Source: Hymenopellis radicata
Taxonomy: Eukaryota; Basidiomycota; Agaricomycetes; Agaricales; Physalacriaceae
DNA length: 17,445 nt
Reading direction: 5' to 3'
Assembly (NCBI GenBank): GCA_015501595.1
Contig: JADNRX010000950.1
Location: 1-17,445, forward strand
The position numbers and the translations under genes were made by a program. Below the pieces are notes generated by a model, which made no database searches, had not been told where the DNA came from, and worked only from the letters and a program-made list of their open reading frames with translations. How positions within the stretch are numbered: the stretch's first letter is position 1; every line of letters starts with the position of its first letter. Below are positions 1-10,335 of the stretch, piece after piece.

Positions 1-766
1 ATTCAGCTCACGTTCGGTCAGATGCAAGCCGATATGCGGGATGTGGCATTCTACTTCCGGAAGAAGAGCGGTATTCCCAAGCTCAAGGATTCCGGTCTCG
101 CAGACGTCGTAATCGGTGGAGAAGGTTTGACGGCTACCGCACATCTTGTATCCTCCAAGTCGTCGGATCCGACATCGATATTCACGATCAAGAAGGTTGT
201 CGTGAAGGTCGACAATCTCAAGTTCAGCATCAGGGACTCCAAGCACGACTTGCTTTACAAAACTTTGAAGCCGCTGGCTATGGGTTTGGTGAAGAAACAG
301 GTTGGTTCGCCACTCTTTACTGTGACACCCATCTTATCGGCATGATTAGATTGAGAAGGCTGTTGGCGACGCTATTCACACTGCTCTCGAGTACGTTGAT
401 GGTATACTTGTCAGCGCTCGTGATCGGATGGAGGAGGAGAAAGAGAAGGAAGATGGCAAAGGCCGCATGGGCGTTATCTCTGAGGTGAGTGTCAGGCTCT
501 TGACATTCGAAAGCTCGTTCTAAAGCATAGTGAAGGTCATCAAGGCGAAGAAAGATGCTTTAAAAGATGACACGTCCAGCATAAGTCGCTCTTCCTCGTC
601 CCAATTCAAGGTCGTTTCGAACAAGAGAGATTCGATTTTGGCGAATCAAGGACATCCATCTGGGTGGGTGAACCGCATCGAGACCAATCCCGAGGAGAAA
701 AGTGATGGGTGGAAGAGTAGTCTTTTTGACTTGGCTCCCAGCAGCAAACAGGCGCCGAGAGTCTAG
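1..766 (+). CDS. HAM1-like protein, C-terminal part (5' end outside window)
   Basis: Partial gene read in frame from base 1. Exon 1-300 encodes a stretch with FGQMQADMRDVAFYFRKKSG and later KVDNLKFSIRDSKHDLLYKT, which I recognise as the conserved core of the fungal HAM1-like C-terminal family (DUF4449/HAM1_C). Intron 301-349 (GT..AG, 49 nt) joins cleanly to exon 350-488 (IEKAVGDAIHTALEYVDG, then an acidic-basic EEEKEKEDGKGRMG stretch). A second intron is best placed at 489-530 (42 nt, GTGTCA..CATAG), which joins codons to give ATG-AAG-GTC and opens the last exon 531-766, a Ser/Lys-rich tail ending with TAG at 764-766. The more obvious donor at 485 (GTGAGT) gives a stop in either acceptor frame. 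Function is poorly defined in the family; members are thought to be membrane- or lipid-associated. No promoter is visible here. The gene is convergent with the acetyltransferase at 1472-2229. Confidence 0.78.
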
Positions 767-1471
767 ATTGCCCAATGGTTGAGGTGCCTACCGAAGTAAA
801 TGTGGATATGGGCCTGAGTATCATCCTTCCTGTTTGTATATCATAAGTTGTATTCTATATGTTATATCCAACCAGTACCGAGGAATCTTGATTTTTACCG
901 CCTTGCCTCTGTTGAACTGAAGACCTTCCCCACAAGTGATGTAGCCTGGGGAAACTGAAGGCATGTGAGGGGGAGGCGACCATCGCATTCCGGAGTCCCT
1001 CCCGCCTCTTCGGCGGAAGGAAGTACAATCACACATTTTACTAAACAAACCGCTACACCGCCAAAGTGCAGTCAGGTCATTGCCAGATGTAATTGAATCA
1101 TGGTTGTCAGAGATTGACAGGATCTGTCGAAACGATTGTTTGACGAGCATCTGAACAAGCAGCTACTAATACAACAGAGAAATCTCACCAAAGCAAACTC
1201 CCGATGCGAACCCCCATTCATTACTCCCGAGGCCGAACAAGCCAAATCAACAACCTTTAAATCTCTCTCGCCCTAGAACACAGTCGCCTGACCGATCCGA
1301 CGCAAGCCGCATAATCGCGAATGCAGAAACAACAATTGACTGTTACCATACCACATTTTAGATACAATACCTACTATAACCACGACCCCGCAGTTGTAAC
1401 GCGCCACTCGCAGTGCACCATAGCCCCGTCAGGCTACGCACTATAAGCAGGAAGGAATCAAATCAAATCAA
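767..1471. other. Intergenic region between convergent genes; no gene recognised
   Basis: This 705-bp stretch lies between the stop codons of the HAM1-like gene (+) and the acetyltransferase (-), so it must contain both 3' UTRs. A minus-strand open frame at 821-1150 (about 109 codons) has no recognisable domain, signal or splice structure and is probably chance. A 20-base sequence at 886-905 (TCTTGATTTTTACCGCCTTG) recurs exactly at 2433-2452, next to the duplicated acetyltransferase tail. No tRNA, transposon end or tandem array was seen. Confidence 0.6.
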
Positions 1472-2229
1472 TTACCGCCTTGCCATAGTTTCTTCTGTTA
1501 GAGTTTTCACTCTTTCTGCCCAATCATCCCAGCAAACACTGAGAACTACGGTATCCCTTCCTAAGCTCGGACTTTTCACGTCGCCTTCCTTGATCGCCTT
1601 CCCATTCCACTGTTTCGCATCCACTTGGCTCAAGACTCTATGCCACCGCAACGTGCCTTCATACTGGAACCCCATTCTCTTCGCTGCAGCAATGCTCTTC
1701 ACGTTCACACTGCTTGCTTTCCAGACCATGCGCCGAAACCCAAGTCCAGGTTTGGCGTCGCCGGGGGAATTGAGTGCGAACTGCAGGAGCAGCCCCATCG
1801 CGTTAGAGGTAACATGCGTGCGCTGGAAGTCGGGGAGGATGACGATGGGCCCGATCTCGGTGGCCAAGTCTACGAAAGACGTTTCAATGTAGCCGATCAT
1901 GCCCGCGAAGGAGGACGCGTCTTCATGCGCAGATCGCGTCGTGTCGAAGACGGCGTAGAGGAAGGCGCTCTGACCGCCTGCTTTCACTATGGGGTCGTAG
2001 AAATCGTTTTTGAAGTGGGCTGCGTCGGGCCAGGGCCCGATGCCTATGAAGTCGTATAGACTGTCGGGCGCGCCCATGAGGTATGGGACGTGTTTGGAGA
2101 GCTGCGATGCGAGTGTTAGGGGTATATCCGCTGTATAACCATCACGCATACGTCGAATGGCACGAGCTTGACGCGTTCGCTCTCTAGACAAACGTTGAAG
2201 GGCGAGGACTCCGAGTCAGAGGAAGACAT
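1472..2229 (-). CDS. GNAT-family N-acetyltransferase (RimJ/RimL type), two exons
   Basis: Start ATG is at 2229-2227. Exon 1 (2229-2152) encodes MSSSDSESSPFNVCLESERV followed by KLVPFD. Intron 2151-2102 (50 nt, GTATGC donor, CTAAC branch-like site, GCAG acceptor) is phase 0 and fuses LVPFD to LSKHVPYLMGAPDSLYDFIG, the arrangement typical of RimJ/RimL-like Acetyltransf_3 proteins; without this splice the N-terminal beta-strand lies in another frame. Exon 2 ends with TAA at 1474-1472. The product is about 235 aa. The core AGMIGYIETS...EIGPIVILPDFQ, then a QRTHVTSNAMG segment in the place of the acetyl-CoA P-loop (the usual Q/RxxGxG/A is degenerate), then WKASSVNVKSIAAAKRMGFQ and EGTLRWHRV, matches the family order: a neighbour-strand, an N-capped helix carrying S-A-A-K-RMGF, and a terminal strand. 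No signal peptide, so probably cytosolic. The substrate cannot be read from sequence. Confidence 0.88.
2102..2151 (-). other. Intron of the acetyltransferase gene
   Basis: GT..AG intron of 50 nt with a CTAACA branch-like element about 15 nt before the CAG acceptor. It deserves its own line because it decides the start codon: reading straight through upstream in the exon-2 frame gives no ATG and an unrelated basic peptide, whereas splicing reveals the conserved ESERVKLVPFD N-terminus. Confidence 0.85.
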
Positions 2230-2366
2230 GTTTCTGGATCAATGGTACGATCAGACGTTATCCAAGTCGTCCTTTAAGAGAAGTCCGGATCCACAAGGTA
2301 CATTTCTTCGTGACTCATAATGGAGTACCCTGGCCGTTCGCGTCTCAAGGCTGCCCGTTGCTACAA

Positions 2367-2586
2367 TGACTCGTTTCATCTTGACGTGAGTCGGCAGGGT
2401 TGTGGACAACACTGATCACTACATGGAAGAATTCTTGATTTTTACCGCCTTGTCATATTCTCTTCAGTCAGAGTCTTCACCCCTCCTGCCCAGTCATCCC
2501 AGCAAACACTGAGAATGACTGTACCCCTTCCGAAGCTCGGACTTTTGACATCTCCTTCCTTGACTCGTTTCATTTTGACGCGAGTC
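2367..2586 (+). repeat. Direct repeat pair of 26 bases beside the acetyltransferase fragment
   Basis: The sequence TGACTCGTTTCAT-Y-TTGACG-Y-GAGTC occurs at 2367-2392 and again at 2561-2586 in the same orientation with two C/T differences. The second copy directly adjoins the upstream edge of the duplicated acetyltransferase tail, so the pair may mark the duplication junctions. Confidence 0.6.
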
Positions 2587-2633
2587 CGCGCAGTTGTACC
2601 AGCGCCGTAGCCCTCGACATTGCACAATGCCAT
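2442..2633 (-). pseudogene. Decayed duplicate of the acetyltransferase 3' end
   Basis: Positions about 2443-2563 align on the same strand with 1473-1593, the last ~120 bases of the acetyltransferase coding sequence. The reading frame survives: EGDVKSPSFGRGTVILSVCW, then DDWAGGVKTLTEENMTRR and TAA, compared with EGDVKSPSLGRDTVVLSVCW, DDWAERVKTLTEETMARR and TAA in the full gene. Upstream of this block (2564-2633) similarity is lost except for a lysine-rich patch, and no acetyl-CoA-binding core or start region is found. It is therefore a fragment left by a tandem duplication rather than a working gene. The copy keeps codon phase and mostly conservative changes, so the original duplicate may have been functional for a time. 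Confidence 0.75.
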
Positions 2634-2856
2634 CCAAAATGGTCGGCGCTCTGACCATGCCCCAGTGGGATGTCGCTGGACATTAGTGGGCAGGAATTGC
2701 GCAAGAAGTCAAACCAATTCCTCCGAGTTGAGAGGCAGTATAGCGCTTTTACCGTCTTGACATAGACATTCCCGAAACGACGAACCGCACTGAACGAGTA
2801 CGATTTATGCTGTAACGAAGACAGGCGAAATCCCTAGTACTATGACTAGAAAACAC

Positions 2857-4772
<1,916 letters not shown>

Positions 4773-4809
4773 AGTCGAGATCTGAAGTCTGGCCAACCAA
4801 CGCGACCTT

Positions 4810-4815
4810 CTTATA
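4810..4815 (-). promoter_or_regulatory. TATA-like box of the xylanase gene
   Basis: TATAAG on the minus strand, 38-43 nt upstream of the ATG at 4772. If it works as a TATA box with normal spacing the 5' UTR would be only about 5-15 nt. The context GGTATAAGAAGG is otherwise unremarkable. Confidence 0.45.
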
Positions 4816-7259
4816 CCACGGCAATTTCGCTATGGCGCGGAAATCGTTCCAAGGTCAGGTCGAGGCAACCGCCAGGGGCAACTGGTAGAACTGTATGCTC
4901 CGGTTAACTGTCGGCGGAATAATGTCAAGAAGTCGTCCAGCAGACCGCATTGAGCGCATCATCTACCCAGCCATTGGCCTCAAAAATGTTCCTAGGGCGT
5001 AATTTCAAAGTTGACGTACCCAAGGAAAGGCCGACGACAGAATTGCGCGTCTGTGCTGGGGTGTTGAGAGAGGAAAATTGAAATTGACCACGGTCCTCCA
5101 TTGAAGGAGGTTGGTCGACGGCACGGCTCCTCAGAATGACACTTTTGGTTGCAATTTCTCGAGAACGCGTTCTGATTGATGATGGTGTCCTCCAATGTCA
5201 AAGCCAAGGCCGAGGCTGCTGCCAAGCGTGTTCAAAAACTTTCAATAAGTCGCCGAAGCGGCATGCGGGGAAAGCCGAAAATTCTCACGGGTGTGCGTTC
5301 AACAACTTGGTGACACTCCTGTCGGTGTACTCAAGAGTTAGGAGTCTTAGGCAAGAGACTATACATCTATCCATTCTGTTTCCCAACTTCTTCGAGCTAT
5401 TTCCTGTCAGGATGCAATCGACAAGTTCTGATCAACTGATCATTCAACTGTCAACTTCCGTGTCAGCACCACGTAAGGCTTAATCTTCATCTTGCAGTAT
5501 TTCACCCAACGATAATCATGACATCGTCCAGTTTTTCCGCTCTTTACCCTCAAGCTACCAAGATTTGCCCAGCAACCCCTAAAAGCCCATCATCCCGAGC
5601 TCCGAGCTTAGACAGTACGTACTACAATATCTGTAGGCATCCTCACGCATTTGTCGCAATAGAGCGTTCGCCGTCGTTGTTACTTCATCAAAGCTACGGT
5701 CAAGGGGTCTCCTCTTCCAACTGAGTTTGATTCAGTGCCACGTCAAGTTTCAACACTCCGAAACGAGGATTCTGGAGAACCACGTCCCTGCGATACTAGT
5801 ACGATTCAGAGCCTGTCACTGCTATCTCTTCACATCGTCGCCTCTAACCTCGTTCAGCTTCATGGACAGGTAAGTTCGAAGGAGTTTGGAGGCGACTATG
5901 TAGATAGAAGTGACAGTCTAGCAAACATATGTTACCCCGGACGTTCTGACCTCGTGCCAAACGCGTCTAATTCCAAGACTACAGGCATGATGGCTTCTCT
6001 GATTCACCTCGGATAGTGAGTGGTGTATGCTGACCGAAAGACGCGGTGGAAATGATAGATTTCTTAGTGAGTTTATTTGTAACCCATATGGAGTCTCTAT
6101 CCCTCCGAGGCCGGATATACCCCGTTAGGCAGCTGCGAGTAACTGATTTTGTCTGTAGAAGAAACTCATCATTTTCACGACGGCCAAACACTAGTCACTA
6201 TCCGAGGTGATTGCAATGCTCACCGCCAGCATCCCGTTGTCCCACGGCATCTCGTTCCGCGATCATAACGCAAGAAAAGTCGGCAATGCATCATGATGTG
6301 GTGAGTGGCGCGACTAACCCTTTACGGGAACCGACCCATCCACTCTGTTAGGCTTGGATCGCCCGCCTCCCTCCTCGGACCGGGCCTGCTCCGTGAAACG
6401 ATGGCTCTCAGGTCCAACTGCCTAGCTTGGTGAGCCTGTAGCACATCGCCTTGCTCAACTGCTTCGTTCGAGCTTAGATTACCGACAATGTTAGAGTCGA
6501 CTGCAGCGCAAAGATTTTCTTGATTCCCTCTCTTGCTAGGACATCTCCCTCGTTAATCGACGCGAATCTCATAGACACTGATTTCTCCAGGCGTCGCGTC
6601 CACTCTTGCCATCGGTTCCGATCCACATCTCGCTCGGTGTACGTATAATCAGTTCACCGAAGAACGCCTTGGCCACCGGTAATCTGCATTTTCGCGGTTT
6701 CATTTGGCAGTTCTCAAAGCATGGAGCGTACTATCATCACTCCTTGGACTTCGCACTGGGGAGCTGAAGAATGCTCCAGCATTTCGGACTTGTACCATGC
6801 CTCGTCTGTGATCCACTAAGCGTTGTTCCCCGTTCCCCACTGCGTAGGTTAGTTACATCTGAGATGTAGAGGCGATGATTTGCATGCTTTTGCATGACGT
6901 GTGCGACCGATGATTTTCAACATATCGTCTTAGCTCCAGGCACACTTCTTCGGTTTCTCGAAGAAGCGTTGAAGTCCTCCGCTTCCACGATATGCTAAAT
7001 CCTAGCTGATCCTGCATTGAAAGGTATGTAACTCTGTTCCCAGTTCGTTTGGCCCTTGTTAACATCCTGAAGCGAGACGCCACGGCTTGCATTAAAAGTT
7101 GTCACGCAGGCTTGTTGGTCCATAGGCAGGTGGAATGCAACCACTTGAATGTGAATGATGTACGGGGTTTCGACCTGACGCCGGGATGCCAATTAAATGT
7201 TCTTCGCGTGAGTGGATGCCCTTACATTTTGCGCCCGCCCTTACTTTTGCGCCCGGCGC
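4816..7259. other. Gene-poor region; no confident coding gene
   Basis: About 2.4 kb upstream of the xylanase gene. Six-frame reading gives only short open frames without recognisable domains. One plus-strand model is possible, 5518-5614 / 5736-5869 / 5922-5990 (99 aa, starting MTSSSFSALYPQ and ending in a leucine-rich stretch IQSLSLLSLHIVASN), but its first intron would be 121 nt, long for this locus, and the product is unfamiliar. A minus-strand stretch near 6450-6640 reads TYTERDVDRNRWQEWTRRL without a start or clear ends. The inverted-repeat element at 6004-6210 and two tandem 18-19 base copies of CCCTTAC(A)TTTTGCGCCCG at 7219-7255 are the only structures I can defend here. Confidence 0.5.
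6004..6210. mobile_element. Short inverted-repeat (MITE-like) element, ~207 bp
   Basis: TCACCTCGGATAGTGA at 6004-6019 is perfectly inverted at 6195-6210. Imperfect complementarity continues inward for about 60 bases per side (for example AATGATAGATTTCTT on the left against AATGATGAGTTTCTT from the right), so the whole unit could fold into a long hairpin. ATT follows the right end and ATT precedes CACC on the left, but this is too short and overlaps the palindrome, so a target duplication is uncertain. No coding capacity. Confidence 0.55.
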
Positions 7260-7421
7260 TGCCAATCAGGAAAACACAGGAATGGTCTTTCGGGTCTTTC
7301 AGGTCTTGCCGAAGACCAGAAAGACCAGAAAGACAGCAGACCAATTTGGTCTTTCGAAAGACAAGATCAGTCTTTAGAAAGATCAGTCGATGTCTTCACC
7401 GGGGTCCTATGTGCGTGCTTT

Positions 7422-8149
7422 CTACCTACTAATCATGGCCACACAATCAGATTGATTAAAAAAAGACATATATTCCAGCTTATCTACATACAAGCGATAC
7501 ACTACGCAAATATACCACTCAATTGGTCGCCATGGCCCGTGTCGATTCCGTTGTAAAATCACATCGCGAGGGAAACGCACCTAACACGAACGGGAGGTCA
7601 GGAAACAACAGATAGGAAGGGAGAGTAGCAAGACTTACCGATACTTTGTGCTTGTTGTCAGCTGGAGAGCCTATGATAGGAAGGCCTGGAACTGGTCAGT
7701 AGTGTGACGCGGAATGATGGGACTGGAACATACCCAAGTGCTGTGCTACCAGCATTGAGGACGATGAGACAAGACCGTAGAAAGGAGGATACGAACACAC
7801 CACAGCCAGGGAACTATGCCACGCAAAAGTGCTCTCGTTGAACGCTCGCCGTTGTCACCTGTCGTTCGTAATGTCGTGTTGTTGTCCATATCGTTGTGGT
7901 TGTCCACCATATCGTGCCCATCATCTGGAAATTGTTAGCAGAAACGAATGAAACAAAACGAAACGGAAGCGCGTACCGAATGCAATCCATGCAGGAACCC
8001 TTTGGGACATGAGATGAGGGATAAGAGCATACCAGATACATGGAGCTAGCCCTTGTCCAAACGCTCCGACGGTCCACAGTGTCTAGCGCCTGTCCTGTAT
8101 GTCTTGCGTGTCGTCCCGTGTACCGCGCCCATCCGTGGAGGTCAGACAT
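7422..8149 (-). CDS. Tentative small six-exon gene, unknown function
   Basis: No family is recognised. Reconstruction: exons 8149-8040, 7999-7977, 7924-7793, 7745-7734, 7685-7639, 7580-7422; introns of 40, 52, 47, 48 and 58 nt, all GT..AG, several with good branch sites (GCTAAC, CTGAC). Frames join without a stop to give 160 aa starting MSDLHGWARYTGRHARHTGQ and ending NQSDCVAMISR before TAG at 7424-7422. The middle is Asp/Asn-rich (DDGHDMVDNHNDMDNN), then a hydrophobic patch GIVPWLWCV and the segment HLGLPIIGSPADNKHKVS. The 12-nt exon and 40-nt intron weaken the model, and with this many junctions a chance in-frame path is possible. It sits wholly inside the 7260-9234 inverted repeats and is divergent from the candidate at 8403-8913. 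Confidence 0.3.
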
Positions 8150-8402
8150 TGTGTTCGGTCAGATGGAAACGTGAAGTTGAGAAGATGGAGGCGATCGTTC
8201 GGACTTGGGAAAAAATTGAAATCGAACATGCACGTGGTCCGATTGCGTGCTTGCGCACGGGCCATCCGTTGCACTGCTTCTTTCTTGGACGCCAACGCGC
8301 AAGCTATCGGAACGAAGCCAGTGGGATTGGGGCGCCGCACTATCTGGTTGATTCGATTCCTCACTGACTCTGCGCACACGGCGGCATCAACAAGCACGAC
8401 CA

Positions 8403-8913
8403 ATGGACGGCACCGGCGGGCAGGACTCCTCCAATTCGTGGGTAATTTCTTGCGCTCGGGTGTTATAGCTGACGCTTCTCCCCGACGCTGCCAAGTCTGT
8501 ACTGCCGAAACAGACCTACACAGTCAACGTTCCATTCCCCTGTGGAACGCGAAAGCAGCACCTCAGTACGGCGTTTCCCTTGGTGCGCAAAGGAATTGTG
8601 TTGACCTAGCGCTGCTCTAGTTGCCTACTTCACCGACGCGACCCTCGACAGCCTCCCCACGGTCGACCAGATACCCCAACTCCACCGAATCTCACCATCC
8701 CCCACGAACACTACCAGACAGACAGCGCGCGCCGTCAAGGGACGCCCCAAGCACATCTTCAACGCCGGTTCGTCGTCGAGCCGCAGCTCTTCGTACTCTC
8801 GCCACGAGTACGTACATGCCTCCCCATTCTTTTGCCACCCTGTCTCTCCACCCCCATCGGCGTATATACATGCAACGGTGACTGCACTCTGCGCAATGGC
8901 GCAGGGTTGCTAA
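8403..8913 (+). CDS. Tentative small three-exon gene, unknown function
   Basis: No family is recognised. Exons 8403-8441, 8496-8565 and 8621-8913 are joined by introns of 54 and 55 nt (GTAATT..CCAAG and GTACGG..TCTAG), giving 133 aa: MDGTGGQDSSNSW, then SVLPKQTYTVNVPFPCGTRK, then IAYFTDATLDSLPTVDQIPQ and a Ser/Thr/Arg-rich tail with SSSSRSSSYSRHE, ending TAA at 8911-8913. A further donor GTACGT after SYSRHE could continue the gene into an exon I cannot place. Third-position GC is high in the last exon in this frame, mild support for coding. Alternative frames across 8100-8620 are also open, so direction and frame are uncertain. Confidence 0.2.
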
Positions 8914-9325
8914 CCTTGTATGAATAACCGTCGACTGGGGTTGGAGGAGGGAAAGAAAGAAAGACTTGCCGAGCATTAGGCATTTGAATCTGCTTGAAGC
9001 GCCCACGAGTAGTGGTTTAACCACCATAATGTCATAGCGAAGCATGGCTCATCGTTACGGAAGATATGACTACATTTTCAGAAAGACCAAGACTAAAAAG
9101 GATGTTTTACAGGAAGACCAAGATCAGAAAGACCGACCAAGACCATGAAAGACTTCACTGGCAAGACCAAGACCGGAAAAGACCTCAGCCAGACCAAGAT
9201 CGGAAAGACCAATCCTCTGTTTTCCTGATTGGCATTTCCCAAAGTTTAGTATGTATTCTGTCATAGCTGCATCCTTCAAACTTTTGACGGTGTCGTGTAT
9301 CTGTTCCGTAGGCATGGCTTTCGAG

Positions 9326-9331
9326 TATAAG
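9326..9331 (+). promoter_or_regulatory. TATA-like box of the phosphatase gene
   Basis: TATAAG in the context GAGTATAAGAAAGCC, 84-89 nt upstream of the phosphatase ATG at 9415, a normal distance for a TATA box with a 5' UTR of roughly 50-60 nt. Confidence 0.45.
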
Positions 9332-9414
9332 AAAGCCTCCCAGACGCCTCAAACGACAGCTTCCTCAGCAAGGCGCTCAGACAAAGTTCGCCTCTCATAT
9401 TCAGTATAACAGAA

Positions 9415-10107
9415 ATGGCTCACCGAGAGCGCAACTCCAACTTGATCATCGACGGGCTGTACCTGGGAAAGTCAGTGTTCCTAGTCTGTTTGTCTTCGCT
9501 CAAAGCTGAACTTGCGCCCTTCTAGCTTGAAAGCAGCCCAGTCGGAGCGCGGTTTGACCGATCACGGCATAACTCATATCCTTTCCGTGTGCTCTGATCC
9601 TATCCCTAATGAAGCGCACCAGTGTGGTATTCGCCACAGACGCATCGAGGTTCAAGACGTGAACTACGCAGACTTGTTGATTAAGCTCCCCTCCGCTGTG
9701 CAGTTTATCTACGACGCCCTCTCCGCTGGCGGGACCATTCTTGTTCACTGCGATACCGGCAATTCTCGCAGTGCCGCGGTCGTGGCGGCCTTCCGTACGC
9801 GTCTAACTGTACATGCGGAGTTCTGCGACTAACTGAACCTTTCCAGTCATGTGCTGTCACGGAATGAGCTCCGCGAGCGCTCTGGCGCAAATTCGCCAGG
9901 GTTAGTCTTCCGGATTTGGTGCTTGTTAAGTCTTTATGACTCTATTCCTTAGCGCGCGAGACCATCTGGATTCGGCCTGGCTTCCAGCAGCAGCTTGTCC
10001 TGTATGAGCTCTGCGAATACAGCCCGAGTCGGCAGAACGGAATCTATATGAGCTGGAAGGTCCCTCTCGAGCGCCAGCTGGCTGCTGCTGGCTTGCCCGT
10101 AAACTAG
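9415..10107 (+). CDS. Small dual-specificity protein phosphatase
   Basis: Atypical dual-specificity (DSP/PTP superfamily) phosphatase, expected to remove phosphate from Tyr and Ser/Thr residues through a cysteinyl-phosphate intermediate. Exons 9415-9470, 9526-9794, 9847-9900, 9953-10107; introns 55, 52 and 52 nt, all GT..AG, give 177 aa with no break. The protein begins MAHRERNSNLIIDGLYLGNL, the usual DSP opening (I-x-x-x-L-Y-L-G-N), followed by GITHILSVC, the loop VQDVNYADLL where D63 or D68 is the probable general acid, and the signature VHCDTGNSRSAAVVAA with catalytic C94 and phosphate-binding R100. The last part (SASALAQIRQ-ARETIWIRPGFQQQL, LYELCEY) is the normal C-terminal helix pair. 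It is a stand-alone catalytic domain with no targeting signal, so the substrate cannot be inferred. Convergent with the membrane-protein gene, whose stop is 228 bp away. Confidence 0.92.
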
Positions 10108-10244
10108 TAACCACGCATAGCGCTTAATAACTTAATCCAACTTGATCACCTTCGGTAGTTTCAACACTCCTTACTTCATGTCAAAGCACACTTGGTTTTA
10201 GATTATTGCAGCAGATCCAGACAATGTGAGAAAATACGTAGTGA

Positions 10245-10250
10245 AATAAA
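10245..10250 (+). terminator. Candidate polyadenylation signal of the phosphatase gene
   Basis: AATAAA 138 nt downstream of the phosphatase stop codon, in the AT-rich 228-bp gap between the two convergent genes. Fungal signals are degenerate, so this is only suggestive. Confidence 0.35.
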
Positions 10251-10335
10251 TTATCAATGCTAAATGCTACAACTTTTAATACCCCAAAACAACACTTAAA
10301 AAGCAGTCCAAATGAACGACGTGACATCTACTTAC

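Larger units (their letters stand above)
7260..9234. mobile_element. Candidate DNA element bounded by 34-bp inverted repeats
   Basis: The left end 7260-7293 begins TGCCAATCAGGAAAACA and the right end 9201-9234 is its inverse; 31 of 34 positions match. Just inside each end is a block of GGTCTT (left, about 7283-7390) or AAGACC (right, about 9080-9212) motifs, in mirror orientation like subterminal transposase-binding repeats of DNA transposons. No target-site duplication is seen (flanks GCCCGGCGC and TTTCCCAAA), and no transposase is recognisable inside. It could be one non-autonomous element of ~1.97 kb or two related short elements in opposite orientation. Two tentative spliced genes lie within it. 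Confidence 0.5.

Noticed and set aside
821..1150. 109-codon minus-strand open frame between the first two genes
   Set aside because: No domain or signal, no ATG context or splice sites of note; overlaps expected 3' UTRs.
1413..2059. Two long plus-strand open frames (159 and 144 codons)
   Set aside because: They are antisense to the acetyltransferase, whose frame has clear family motifs and a canonical intron.
5136..5483. Cysteine/histidine-rich peptide resembling a C2H2 zinc finger (CQACSKTFNKSPKRHAG)
   Set aside because: Only one incomplete C-x2-C...H pattern, second histidine spacing wrong, no tandem fingers, no splice support.
5518..5990. Possible three-exon plus-strand gene of 99 aa
   Set aside because: It joins in frame, but the first intron is 121 nt against ~50 nt elsewhere, the product is unfamiliar, and other open paths exist; described only in the region note.
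8343..8365. B-box-like GATTCGATTCC suggesting a tRNA
   Set aside because: No matching A box or cloverleaf can be formed around it.
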